NCBI GenBank assembly: GCA_045132775.1
Contig: JBGUSX010000091.1
Coordinates: 1 to 41,795, forward strand
DNA: 41,795 bases
Direction of reading: 5' to 3'
From: SVTX01 sp045132775
Lineage (GTDB): Bacteria; Bacillota; Clostridia; Oscillospirales; CAG-272
The notes beneath the pieces are model-generated. The model made no database searches. It was not told where the DNA came from and saw nothing but the letters and a program-made list of their open reading frames with translations. Of this stretch, positions 15,625-22,971 are shown in pieces (the stretch's first letter is position 1; each line of letters opens with the position of its first letter). Both the position numbers and the translations under genes were made by a program.

Positions 15625-16334
15625 TGTCACTTATCACTTGCAATTCTCTTGTTCTGGGTTATGATTCGAGGAGAGTGGTTGAGGATCTTTCCTTCTCTGT
15701 AAACGAGGGCGACTATCTTGTTATCGTCGGTGAAAACGGATCGGGAAAGAGCACTCTTATCAAGGCTTTGTTGGGTCTTAATCCCATAATTTCGGGCGAG
15801 ATAGAGTACTCTGACTCTCTTAAAAAGAACGAGATCGGTTATCTGCCGCAGCAGACCGATATTCAAAAAGACTTCCCTGCGAGCGCATTTGAGGTAGTGC
15901 TTTCGGGTTGTCTCAACCGCTGTGCTCTCTCGCCCTTTTATTCGAGGGCTCAAAAGCAGTCGGCACGCGACAACATGGCTCTTCTCGGCATTTCGCACCT
16001 TGAGAATCAATGCTACCGCACTCTCTCGGGCGGTCAGCAGCAGCGCGTTTTACTTGCGCGTGCTCTTTGCGCGACCTCACGCCTGCTTCTGCTCGACGAG
16101 CCGACCTCGGCACTCGACCCCGACGGAAGAGCCGAGATGTACTCTCTCATTTCAAAGCTTAAAGACCGCGGTCTTACCGTTGTTATGGTGTCTCACGAGC
16201 TTTGCGAGGCAATGAAACATGCGACTCACGTTCTGCACATCGACCGCAAAAAGACCTTTTTCGGCACGGTCGACTCCTACAGGCAGAGTGAGATCGGCTC
16301 CGCCTTTCTCAAAGGAGGTGAGGCTGATGCTTGA
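15624..16334 (+). CDS. znuC: Zinc ABC transporter, ATP-binding protein
   Basis: A 236-residue ABC ATPase that powers the importer. Walker A is GENGSGKST (residues 36-44), the Q-loop region is LPQQTDIQKDFPASAFEVVLSG, the signature is LSGGQQQR (134-141), Walker B is LLLLDEPTSALDP (154-166), and the H-loop is SHE near residue 195. The FPASAFEVVLSG segment is characteristic of metal-importing (ZnuC/MntB type) ATPases. Its ATG overlaps the TGA of znuA and it overlaps znuB by 8 bases, so translation is coupled. Confidence 0.93.
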   Translation: MSLITCNSLVLGYDSRRVVEDLSFSVNEGDYLVIVGENGSGKSTLIKALLGLNPIISGEIEYSDSLKKNEIGYLPQQTDIQKDFPASAFEVVLSGCLNRCALSPFYSRAQKQSARDNMALLGISHLENQCYRTLSGGQQQRVLLARALCATSRLLLLDEPTSALDPDGRAEMYSLISKLKDRGLTVVMVSHELCEAMKHATHVLHIDRKKTFFGTVDSYRQSEIGSAFLKGGEADA

Positions 16335-17166
16335 GAGGATCATTTACTACTTTTCGGCTTATCCGACGGTCAGATACGCGACTGTGGCTCTTGTTCTGAT
16401 CTCGGTCTCCGCCGCTCTTCTCGGTGTGACTTTGGTTCTTCGCCGATTTTCAATGATCGGCGACGGTCTCTCGCACGTGACCTTCGGTGCGGCTTCGGTT
16501 GCAACGGTCATGGGGCTGACTACTCCCATTTACGTCTCACTTCCAATCACGGTGCTTGCCGCGGTGCTTCTTCTCAAAATTCCAAAGTCCTCGCGCGTGG
16601 GCGGTGACGCGGCGGTTGCTTGCGTTTCGGCAGGCTCGCTTGCGTTTGGATATCTTATTCTGAGTCTTTTCCCAACCCCCGAGGGCTTCGCCTCCGATGC
16701 CTGCGCCAATCTTTTCGGGCGGGGTATTCTCTCGATCTCGCGTCTTGACGTTATTCTTTGCATTATTCTCGGCTCTGTCCTGCTTGCCTTCTTTATTCTT
16801 TTCTACAACAGGATATTTGCGGTCACCTTTGACCCCGATTTCGCCTGTGCGACGGGCACTCGCGTCTCTCTTTACAACACCCTTATCGCGATAATTACCG
16901 GTGTCGTTACCGTGGTCGCGATGGAGCTTGTCGGTGCGCTACTCATAGCCGCCCTCATTATCTTCCCCGCTCTCTCGGCGATGAGGATCTTCAAGTCCTT
17001 CCGTGCGGTTGCTATAGCCGGGGCTGTGATGAGTGTGATTTGTTCTGTTCTCGGAATTTTCATCTCTCTTTTGATGTCAACTCCCGTTGGCTCGACCGTA
17101 GTTTGCGTGGACGTCGTTGCGTTCGTTCTGTGCTACGTTGTGGGCAGGGTGAGGGGTGGATTTTGA
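16327..17166 (+). CDS. znuB: Zinc ABC transporter, permease
   Basis: A 279-residue integral membrane permease of the ABC-3 (ZnuB/MntC) family with about eight hydrophobic segments. Family features are LRRFSMIGDGLSHVTFGA near residue 40, the ATPase-contact DPDFACATG loop, and the ELVGALLIAALIIFPALSAMRI helix pair. The start at 16327 is preceded by AAAGGAGGTGA; longer in-frame starts lie inside znuC. The TGA stop falls within the terminus of repeat copy D, which begins here, and no further gene of the operon follows. No Zur regulator lies in the window. Confidence 0.92.
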   Translation: MLERIIYYFSAYPTVRYATVALVLISVSAALLGVTLVLRRFSMIGDGLSHVTFGAASVATVMGLTTPIYVSLPITVLAAVLLLKIPKSSRVGGDAAVACVSAGSLAFGYLILSLFPTPEGFASDACANLFGRGILSISRLDVILCIILGSVLLAFFILFYNRIFAVTFDPDFACATGTRVSLYNTLIAIITGVVTVVAMELVGALLIAALIIFPALSAMRIFKSFRAVAIAGAVMSVICSVLGIFISLLMSTPVGSTVVCVDVVAFVLCYVVGRVRGGF

Positions 17167-17461
17167 TTTGTCGGTCTGTTAAGCCTTCCCCAGCGGGGAA
17201 GGGGGACCACGAAGTGGTGGATGAGGAGGTCATTTTTTCAAGGACTTCACGTCTTTTGTGTGCGTTGTTTCGTTGCAAAAGAATCTTTGTGCCACAGTAC
17301 AAAATCTACAAAATTCCCGTGGCGCACACCCTGATGGCGACCTCCACAACCACCACTTCGTGGTTCCCCGTAAAGCGCGTTTTGCTTGCAAAAGGTGCTA
17401 CGAGGGTTCGCCCGAGTTGTTCTCCGCTGGAGAAGGCTATTCGACAAATTGCAATTTATTT
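17161..17461. repeat. Hairpin intergenic element, copy D, with nested insertion
   Basis: The left terminus (ttttgatttgtcgg) contains the znuB stop codon and the right terminus is tcgacaaattgcaattta. Hairpins CCTTCCCC agc GGGGAAGG and ACCAC gaa GTGGT are intact on the left. On the right the core is interrupted at about 17367-17428 by roughly 55 bases that match, inverted, the insertion in copy B (6480-6535). Confidence 0.85.
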
Positions 17462-17493
17462 TTGTATTTATTTTAAAAACTTTTGAAAATGCC

Positions 17494-17522
17494 TTGACAA
17501 ATCTGCGTTTCGGTGCTAAACT
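17494..17522 (+). promoter_or_regulatory. Promoter of the aroF leader
   Basis: TTGACA (17494-17499) and TAAACT (17517-17522), spacer 17; 28 bases before the leader peptide start. Confidence 0.7.
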
Positions 17523-17550
17523 GTTTATATCGAATTTAAGGAGAGAAAAA

Positions 17551-17613
17551 ATGATGCTTCAGAACACTTTTGCATACGCATATTTTTACTTTTATTATTT
17601 TTACGCTTCGTAA
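17551..17613 (+). CDS. Tyr/Phe-rich leader peptide of the aroF attenuator
   Basis: A 20-residue open frame starting ATGATG with AAGGAGAG upstream. From residue 7 it reads FAYAYFYFYYFY, so 10 of 12 consecutive codons are Tyr (6) or Phe (4). Such leader peptides let the ribosome sense charged tRNA(Tyr) and tRNA(Phe): stalling prevents a downstream terminator from forming. The terminator lies 65 bases after the stop, before a DAHP synthase gene, the entry enzyme of Tyr and Phe synthesis. The match of codon content to pathway makes attenuation the clear reading. Confidence 0.88.
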   Translation: MMLQNTFAYAYFYFYYFYAS

Positions 17614-17678
17614 TGTAATAAAAGTGATTTGTGCCGGGCAAATTTTGGTGGAAGTTGATCTGTTTTCTATCTTTTCAG

Positions 17679-17727
17679 AACCGAATGCCTACAGCATGAT
17701 CGCTGGGGTATTCGGTTTTTATTTTTG
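17679..17727 (+). terminator. Attenuator terminator of aroF
   Basis: AACCGAAT pairs with ATTCGGTT, with inner CC/GG and CAGC/GCTG pairs, followed by tttttattttt. The upstream segment attttggtgg (about 17641-17650) can pair in part with the 5' arm and is a candidate antiterminator. Confidence 0.85.
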
Positions 17728-17758
17728 AATTACATTTTTACAAAGGACGGACGAAAAA

Positions 17759-18760
17759 ATGATTGCTGTACTTAAACGCGGAACGAACGACAAACAAATT
17801 GCTGATCTTAAAGCTTGGATAGAGTCTCAGGGGCTTCAGGTCCATCTTTCAAAGGGTGACTATCAGACCATTGTCGGTCTTGTGGGTGACACGAGCCGCA
17901 TTGACGAGGATCTGCTTATCAGTCTTGACATTGTTGAGACTGTCAAGCGCATCTCCGAGCCATTCAAAAGCGCGAACAGAAAATTTCACCCCGACGACAC
18001 TGTCGTAAACGTAGGAAACACGAGTGTTGGCGGTGATATTTTCGCCGTTATGGCGGGTCCCTGCTCGGTTGAAAGCGAGGAGCAGGTCATTGAGATCGCC
18101 CGAGCGGTCAAGGCGGCAGGCGCGACAATGCTCCGCGGCGGTGCATTCAAGCCTCGCACCTCTCCCTACGATTTTCAGGGACTTAAAGCCGAGGGCATTG
18201 AATTTCTCCTTGAGGCAAAAGCGGAGACCGGTCTCCCCATCGTTACCGAGATAATGAGCGCGGAGCATCTTCCGCTCTTTGAAAACGTTGACATCATTCA
18301 GGTAGGTGCGCGCAATATGCAGAACTTTGAGCTGCTCAAGGAGCTTGGAAGGACGCAGAAGCCTATTCTTCTCAAGCGCGGTCTCTCCGCGACTATCAAG
18401 GAATGGCTCATGAGTGCCGAGTACATTATGGCGGGCGGCAACGAGAACATTATTCTCTGCGAGCGCGGTATCCGCTCTTACGACTCGCAGTACACCCGAA
18501 ACGTGCTTGATCTTGCCGCAGTTCCCGTTCTTCGTGAGCTTACTCATCTTCCCGTTATCGTTGATCCCTCACACGCGACGGGCTCTGCAAAGCTCGTTCG
18601 TCCCATGGCTCTTGCCGCCGCAGCTTGCGGTGCGCACGGTCTTATGATCGAGGTTCACAACGATCCCAAAAAGGCGCTCTGCGACGGTCCGCAGTCGCTC
18701 ACTCCCGAGCAGTTTGCTGCCGTTATGGAGGACGTTGCTAATATCAGAAAGCATATTTGA
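17759..18760 (+). CDS. aroF: 3-deoxy-7-phosphoheptulonate (DAHP) synthase
   Basis: A 333-residue class I-beta DAHP synthase joining phosphoenolpyruvate and erythrose 4-phosphate, the first step of the shikimate pathway. Residues 1-70 (MIAVLKRGTNDKQIADLKAW) are the ferredoxin-like regulatory domain seen in Thermotoga-type enzymes, where Tyr and Phe bind. The barrel follows with MAGPCSVES (about 97-105), RGGAFKPRTSPYDFQG, QVGARNMQNF, LLKRGLSATIKEW, CERGIRSYD and VIVDPSHATG. Control is thus likely twofold: enzyme feedback and the Tyr/Phe leader attenuator. It stands alone; its TGA stop is followed directly by repeat copy E. Confidence 0.95.
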   Translation: MIAVLKRGTNDKQIADLKAWIESQGLQVHLSKGDYQTIVGLVGDTSRIDEDLLISLDIVETVKRISEPFKSANRKFHPDDTVVNVGNTSVGGDIFAVMAGPCSVESEEQVIEIARAVKAAGATMLRGGAFKPRTSPYDFQGLKAEGIEFLLEAKAETGLPIVTEIMSAEHLPLFENVDIIQVGARNMQNFELLKELGRTQKPILLKRGLSATIKEWLMSAEYIMAGGNENIILCERGIRSYDSQYTRNVLDLAAVPVLRELTHLPVIVDPSHATGSAKLVRPMALAAAACGAHGLMIEVHNDPKKALCDGPQSLTPEQFAAVMEDVANIRKHI

Positions 18761-19014
18761 TAAATTGCGATTTAACGAATAGCCTTCTCCAGCGGAGAAG
18801 GGGGACCACGAAGTGGTGGATGAGGAGGTCGCCATTAGGATGTATTCACGGGAGTTTTGTGGATTTTGTCTTGTGGCATAAGGTTTCTTGTGCAACGAAA
18901 CAAGGTAATCAGAGGACGTGAAGTCCTTGAAAAAATGACCTCCTCATCCACCGCTACCGCGGTCCCCCTTCCCCGCTGGGGAAGGCTTAACTCACCGATA
19001 AATCAAAATTTGAA
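18758..19014. repeat. Hairpin intergenic element, copy E (intact)
   Basis: The cleanest copy. The terminus tgataaattgcgatttaacg begins at the aroF stop. Then come CCTTCTCC agc GGAGAAGG, ACCAC gaa GTGGT, gatgaggaggtcgcc, a conserved middle, cctcctcatccacc, ACCGC tac GCGGT, CCTTCCCC agc GGGGAAGG, and the far terminus ccgataaatcaaaatttgaa. It overlaps no gene. Confidence 0.9.
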
Positions 19015-19038
19015 ATACCGTTGATTTTTATTAAACTA

Positions 19039-19067
19039 TTGCAAAATTCTGCGTGGCATGATATAAT
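19039..19067 (+). promoter_or_regulatory. Promoter of queA
   Basis: TTGCAA (19039-19044) and TATAAT (19062-19067), spacer 17, about 60 bases before the chosen start. Confidence 0.7.
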
Positions 19068-19127
19068 TTAGAGGAATATGCTTATTTTTAATATATGCGG
19101 ACGGTTCAAGTCCGTGACGGAGAAAAA

Positions 19128-20216
19128 ATGGAACAGAAAAACAACGTTATCATCAATGAAAAAAAGCCGACAGATCTTCTGACGTCGGACTTCTATTACG
19201 ATCTTCCCGAGTCTCTTATTGCTCAACATCCTGCCGAAAAGCGCGATCACAGTCGCCTTATGGTGCTTGACAGAGACAAGGGGACTATCACGCACAAGCA
19301 TTTTTACGATATTATTGACTACATAAATCCCGGTGACGTTTTAGTCATCAACGACTCGAAGGTCATCCCCGCGCGCATTTACGGTCACGTTGAGGGAAGA
19401 GAAGAGGCTCTTTGCGAGCTTCTGCTTCTCCGCCAGGGTGAGCTTGACATCTGGGAGTGTCTTGTAAAGCCCGGCAAACGCGCGAAGGTGGGCATGAAGC
19501 AGATCTTCGGTGACGGTGCGCTTATCGGTGAGGTCAAGGAGATAACCGAAGAGGGCAATCGCCTTATCAGATTCGAATACGACAAAGAAAAATACGAGAA
19601 CATTTACAACGTGCTTCACGAGATAGGTCTTATGCCTCTGCCCCCATACATAACCGAAAGGCTTGAGGACAAGAGCAGATATCAGACGGTCTACGCGAGG
19701 GAAAACGGCTCGGCGGCGGCACCCACCGCGGGACTTCATTTCACCGAGGAGCTCCTCGGAAAGCTTCGCGACAAGGGTGTTGCGATCGCTCCCGTTATGC
19801 TCCACGTAGGACTCGGAACCTTCCGTCCCGTAAAGGCGGACAGGCTTGACGAGCACGTTATGCACACCGAATTTTTCTCGGTATCAAAGGAGTCTGCCGA
19901 CCTTATCAATTCAAGGCGCGCGGCAGGCGGGAGGGTCATTTGCGTTGGTACTACGTCCTGCAGAACGCTTGAGAGCGCATCCGATGAAAACGGGATCGTT
20001 CACGCTATGAGCGCGGACACGGGTATATTTATTTATCCCGGGTACAAATTCAAGGCTGTGGATGCCTTGATCACGAATTTCCATCTTCCCGAAAGCACTC
20101 TCATTATGCTTGTTTCCGCTCTTTACGACAAGGAAAAGATAATGGAGGCTTACCGTGTTGCGGTTGAGGAGAAGTACAGATTTTTCTCCTTCGGCGATGC
20201 GATGTTTATAGAATAA
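19128..20216 (+). CDS. queA: S-adenosylmethionine:tRNA ribosyltransferase-isomerase QueA
   Basis: A 362-residue enzyme that transfers and isomerises the ribosyl part of S-adenosylmethionine onto 7-aminomethyl-7-deazaguanine in tRNA, making epoxyqueuosine. Family segments are SDFYYDLPESLIAQHP, VLVINDSKVIPARIYG, YQTVYARENGSAAAPTAGLHF, LHVGLGTFRPV and TNFHLPESTLIMLVSAL. The start at 19128 has GGAG 7 bases upstream, leaving an unusual 16-residue tail (MEQKNNVIINEKKPTD) before the normal beginning. An ATG at 19095 would place more residues in a small hairpin and lacks a ribosome binding site. No other queuosine gene is adjacent. Confidence 0.94.
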   Translation: MEQKNNVIINEKKPTDLLTSDFYYDLPESLIAQHPAEKRDHSRLMVLDRDKGTITHKHFYDIIDYINPGDVLVINDSKVIPARIYGHVEGREEALCELLLLRQGELDIWECLVKPGKRAKVGMKQIFGDGALIGEVKEITEEGNRLIRFEYDKEKYENIYNVLHEIGLMPLPPYITERLEDKSRYQTVYARENGSAAAPTAGLHFTEELLGKLRDKGVAIAPVMLHVGLGTFRPVKADRLDEHVMHTEFFSVSKESADLINSRRAAGGRVICVGTTSCRTLESASDENGIVHAMSADTGIFIYPGYKFKAVDALITNFHLPESTLIMLVSALYDKEKIMEAYRVAVEEKYRFFSFGDAMFIE

Positions 20217-20258
20217 AAGAGCTTTTGTATGATAAACAAAAGCAAAAAGCGATACAAG

Positions 20259-20300
20259 GTTACCAATTGGCAATTACAATAGCCGATTGGTAACTTTTCT
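20259..20300 (+). terminator. Hairpin with T run
   Basis: GTTACCAAT pairs with ATTGGTAAC, with inner GGC/GCC, followed by TTTTCTT. It contains the words CCAATTGG and AATAGCCGATTG that recur just after the downstream cassette (21187-21223). Confidence 0.6.
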
Positions 20301-20417
20301 TACACCGTAAATGTTTGTCAAAACGCACGAAAATGACTTTTGTATCTTTCATGCGGCTTTTATTAGCATCGGTTGGCAAAACTGATGGTACATAACAAAA
20401 ATATTCTCCAAAAACCA

Positions 20418-20446
20418 TTGACATAATCACGGTATCGTGATATAAT
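20418..20446 (+). promoter_or_regulatory. Promoter with internal palindromic operator
   Basis: Exact TTGACA (20418-20423) and TATAAT (20441-20446), spacer 17. The perfect palindrome ATCACG-GTAT-CGTGAT (20426-20441) fills the spacer, which is the arrangement of an autoregulated repressor site. Confidence 0.85.
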
Positions 20447-20479
20447 GTGGTTAGAGATAAAATTAAAAGGAGGATAACC

Positions 20480-20734
20480 ATGCCTGTATTATCAAGATTT
20501 TACGGAATTGTTATCAGAATGTATTTTCTGCAAAGTGAGCACAATCCGCCACATATCCACGCAATTTAAAACGAAGACGTTGCGGCAATTGATTTTATGA
20601 CAGGTGAGGTGCTCGAAGGATATCTCCCGAGCAAAGCGATGAGTATGGTTCAGGAATGGATCGCTATCCATAAGGATGCTTTGATGGAAATATGGGAAAC
20701 GCAGGAATTCAAGAAAATTCCGCCGCTTGAATAA
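20480..20734 (+). pseudogene. DUF4160 protein gene with an in-frame stop codon
   Basis: The frame starts MPVLSRFYGIVIRMYFLQSEHNPPHIHAI, then TAA at 20567-20569 (codon 30), and continues without frameshift through NEDVAAIDFMTGEVLEGYLP to KKIPPLE and a final stop. This is a DUF4160 protein of normal length (84 residues) with one nonsense change; the usual residue here is Tyr, so TAC to TAA is the simplest event. DUF4160 genes normally pair with DUF2442 genes in predicted toxin-antitoxin-like modules, as here. AAGGAGG precedes the start. The promoter and the partner gene are intact, so the loss may be recent or the call may be a sequencing error. Confidence 0.8.
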
Positions 20735-20746
20735 GGAGGTAGCATA

Positions 20747-21187
20747 ATGTTTCACAAGATCAAAAACGTTTTCTCCCTTCCCGAATACAAATTGAGCGTT
20801 CAATTTTCGGAGGGGGTTACTAAAATTTATGATGTTAAGCCACTTTTTGACAAGATCCCTGTTTTTGCCAGTCTGAAAGATAACTTACAGGAGTTTTTTA
20901 ACGTATCGGTAGACGTAGGCGGATATGGTATCGTTTGGAACGATGACCTTGACCTATCCTGCGACGAGCTCTGGGAAAACGGCGTGCAGGTCGATACTCC
21001 TTTTGATGGCTTGATGGCTTTCAGTGACGCTACCGAGCTTTGGGGACTCAACGAAAGCACACTTCGTAAAGCAATTACTTACGGAAAGCTTGTCAACGGT
21101 GTTGACGTTTGCAAATTCGGTAAACAATGGGTCGTTTCTGTTGAAGCAATGAAGAGAGAATACGGAAACGGTCATAAAAGGGTGTAA
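20747..21187 (+). CDS. DUF2442 protein with C-terminal HTH-like domain
   Basis: A 146-residue protein. Residues 1-80 (VFSLPEYKLSVQFSEGVTKIYDVKPLFDKIPVFASLKD) match DUF2442, the usual partner of DUF4160. Residues 90-140 (MAFSDATELWGLNESTLRKAITYGKLVNGVDVCKFGKQWVVSVEAMKREYG) look like an excisionase-type winged helix-turn-helix. That suggests a DNA-binding antitoxin which could use the palindrome in the promoter at 20426-20441. The start follows AAGGAGG by 7 bases, 12 bases after the stop of the broken DUF4160 gene. The toxin-antitoxin role is a family-based prediction only. Confidence 0.78.
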   Translation: MFHKIKNVFSLPEYKLSVQFSEGVTKIYDVKPLFDKIPVFASLKDNLQEFFNVSVDVGGYGIVWNDDLDLSCDELWENGVQVDTPFDGLMAFSDATELWGLNESTLRKAITYGKLVNGVDVCKFGKQWVVSVEAMKREYGNGHKRV

Positions 21188-21290
21188 TAGCCGATTGATC
21201 GTTTAACGACACCAATTGGTTAAATCTTGTATGGCATCAGAATCGCGGGCGCGATGCTGATGGAACAAAAACACATTGGAGGTAGCTGCT

Positions 21291-21935
21291 ATGCTACGAA
21301 AACTATTTAGTATAATATCTATTTTTCTGGTGATCATTGTTTGCGCTTCGGCGGTCTCGTGTGATCTGCCTTCGAAAACTCCGATCGAGCAAGGATACGA
21401 GATAATTTCGATCATAGACGAGAAGATCAACAGCGACAAGCTTGCCTCGATTTACGGTATACAGGCAGATGCTCTCGAACTCCTTGAAACGTTAAGGGCA
21501 GCAGATTACACAGGAAACGCGGAGGTGTATCAGCTGTATATGCCTCGCGACGTGTATTTCAAAAAGCTCTTTGGGGAGGATGTGTCGCAGGATGATTTTT
21601 CCAAGACACTGTACAACAGCCTTACAGCGATCTCGGCATCAATGATCGCTCACATCATAGATAAGAATGATTATAGGGCACTAATGGTTTCGTCGGCGAT
21701 TTCTTACGGTCAGGCATTCGTAGATTCAAGCATTGACGAGGATCTGCTCTATCTCTACGTTTTTAATTCGGGTGCGCCGATCATAGTTTCAATGCATCCA
21801 TCGGGCAACGGCGCGGTAACTGCGTCGGGCTGTATTATCATCAACGATGAGTTTAATACTGCCGACAAGGAGAGCATTGAGCGATCCTTTGCGCGCTTTG
21901 GATATGAAGGCGTCACCGCAAAAAAGGTGAGTTAA
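21291..21935 (+). CDS. Hypothetical lipoprotein
   Basis: A 214-residue exported protein. The N-terminus (MLRKLFSIISIFLVIIVCASAVSC) is a lipoprotein signal peptide with the lipobox AVSC. The mature part has no family that I recognise; it is mixed helix and strand without cysteines until GAVTASGCIIIND near the C-terminus. The start at 21291 follows GGAGGT; the ATG at 21276 lies before that site. It sits directly upstream of miaA on the same strand with an 11-17 base gap and may share a transcript with it. Confidence 0.72.
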   Translation: MLRKLFSIISIFLVIIVCASAVSCDLPSKTPIEQGYEIISIIDEKINSDKLASIYGIQADALELLETLRAADYTGNAEVYQLYMPRDVYFKKLFGEDVSQDDFSKTLYNSLTAISASMIAHIIDKNDYRALMVSSAISYGQAFVDSSIDEDLLYLYVFNSGAPIIVSMHPSGNGAVTASGCIIINDEFNTADKESIERSFARFGYEGVTAKKVS

Positions 21936-21952
21936 AATTATAACGGTTGGGT

Positions 21953-22906
21953 ATGAAAATGACTGATAGCAAAATAAAGATCGCGGCGATAACGGGTCCG
22001 ACTGCGTCGGGAAAGACAGCGCTTGCGATAAGACTTGCGCGTGAGCTTGACGGCGAGATAATCTCCTGCGACTCGATGCAGATATACAAGGGTATGGATA
22101 TAGGCACGGCAAAGCCGACCGCGGACGAGCTTGCCGCAGTACCGCATCATCTTATCGACATTCTCCCCGCGGACGCGCCTTACTCCTGCTCTGATTACGT
22201 AAAGGATGCAGAGGCGGCGATAGAGGATATCGTCTCCCGCGGAAAAATGCCGATATTCTGCGGCGGCACAGGGCTTTATCTTGACAGGCTTCTCAAGGGC
22301 GGAAACGACGATGAGGCGGCTTGTGATGAGTCGGTGCGCGCAGAATTGAAGGCTTTCTACGAAGAAAACGGCGTTGATGCGCTTTACTCCAGGCTTCTGG
22401 AGCTTGATCCCGAGGCGGCGGAAACGATACACAAGAACAACGTCAAAAGAGTAATGCGCGCTATTGAGATCTGCCTTGTAACAGGCAAGAAAAAAAGCGA
22501 GATAGACAAGAAAAATGCCGAGATCGTGGACAAGTACGATCACCGCGTTATCACTCTTGCCTTTGGCGACCGCGAGCTTCTTTACAACAGGATCGACAGG
22601 CGCGTTGACATGATGATAGAAGAGGGGCTTATTGAGGAGACGAAGAGGCTTATTGCAGACGGTGTTTTCGAGAGGTCTGTAACTGCGGCGCAGGCGATAG
22701 GCTACAAGGAGCTTTTCCCTTATCTGAACGGCGAGGACACGCTTGAAAACTGCGTTGAGGAGCTCAAGAGAGCCTCGCGCAGATATGCAAAGAGGCAGAT
22801 AACCTGGTTTTCGGGCAAGGATTATGCGCACAAGGTGTTCGTGGACGGCAATGATCCCGAGAAAACATTTGAAAATATTGTAAATATTTTTAAAAAACCC
22901 TTTTAA
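21953..22906 (+). CDS. miaA: tRNA dimethylallyltransferase MiaA
   Basis: A 317-residue enzyme that attaches dimethylallyl to A37 of tRNAs reading UNN codons. It shows the P-loop GPTASGKTALA, DSMQIYKGMDIGTAKPT, the PHHLID segment with the catalytic Asp region, FCGGTGLYLDRLLKG, RRVDMMIEEGLIEE, QAIGYKE and the C-terminal RYAKRQITWF. All are in family order and the length is normal. The start is uncertain among ATGs at 21953 and 21959; neither has a strong ribosome binding site, which may mean coupling to the preceding lipoprotein gene. Confidence 0.95.
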   Translation: MKMTDSKIKIAAITGPTASGKTALAIRLARELDGEIISCDSMQIYKGMDIGTAKPTADELAAVPHHLIDILPADAPYSCSDYVKDAEAAIEDIVSRGKMPIFCGGTGLYLDRLLKGGNDDEAACDESVRAELKAFYEENGVDALYSRLLELDPEAAETIHKNNVKRVMRAIEICLVTGKKKSEIDKKNAEIVDKYDHRVITLAFGDRELLYNRIDRRVDMMIEEGLIEETKRLIADGVFERSVTAAQAIGYKELFPYLNGEDTLENCVEELKRASRRYAKRQITWFSGKDYAHKVFVDGNDPEKTFENIVNIFKKPF

Positions 22907-22971
22907 TACTGTAGATCATATGATATAATATAATATCCATGTGAAAATGTCGATTCGTTCGGGAGGGGAAG

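Noticed and set aside
19090..19127. preQ1 riboswitch or tRNA T-arm before queA
   Set aside because: The hairpin GGAC-GGTTCAA-GTCC looks like a T arm but no other tRNA part is present, and the preQ1 consensus loop and tail are absent.
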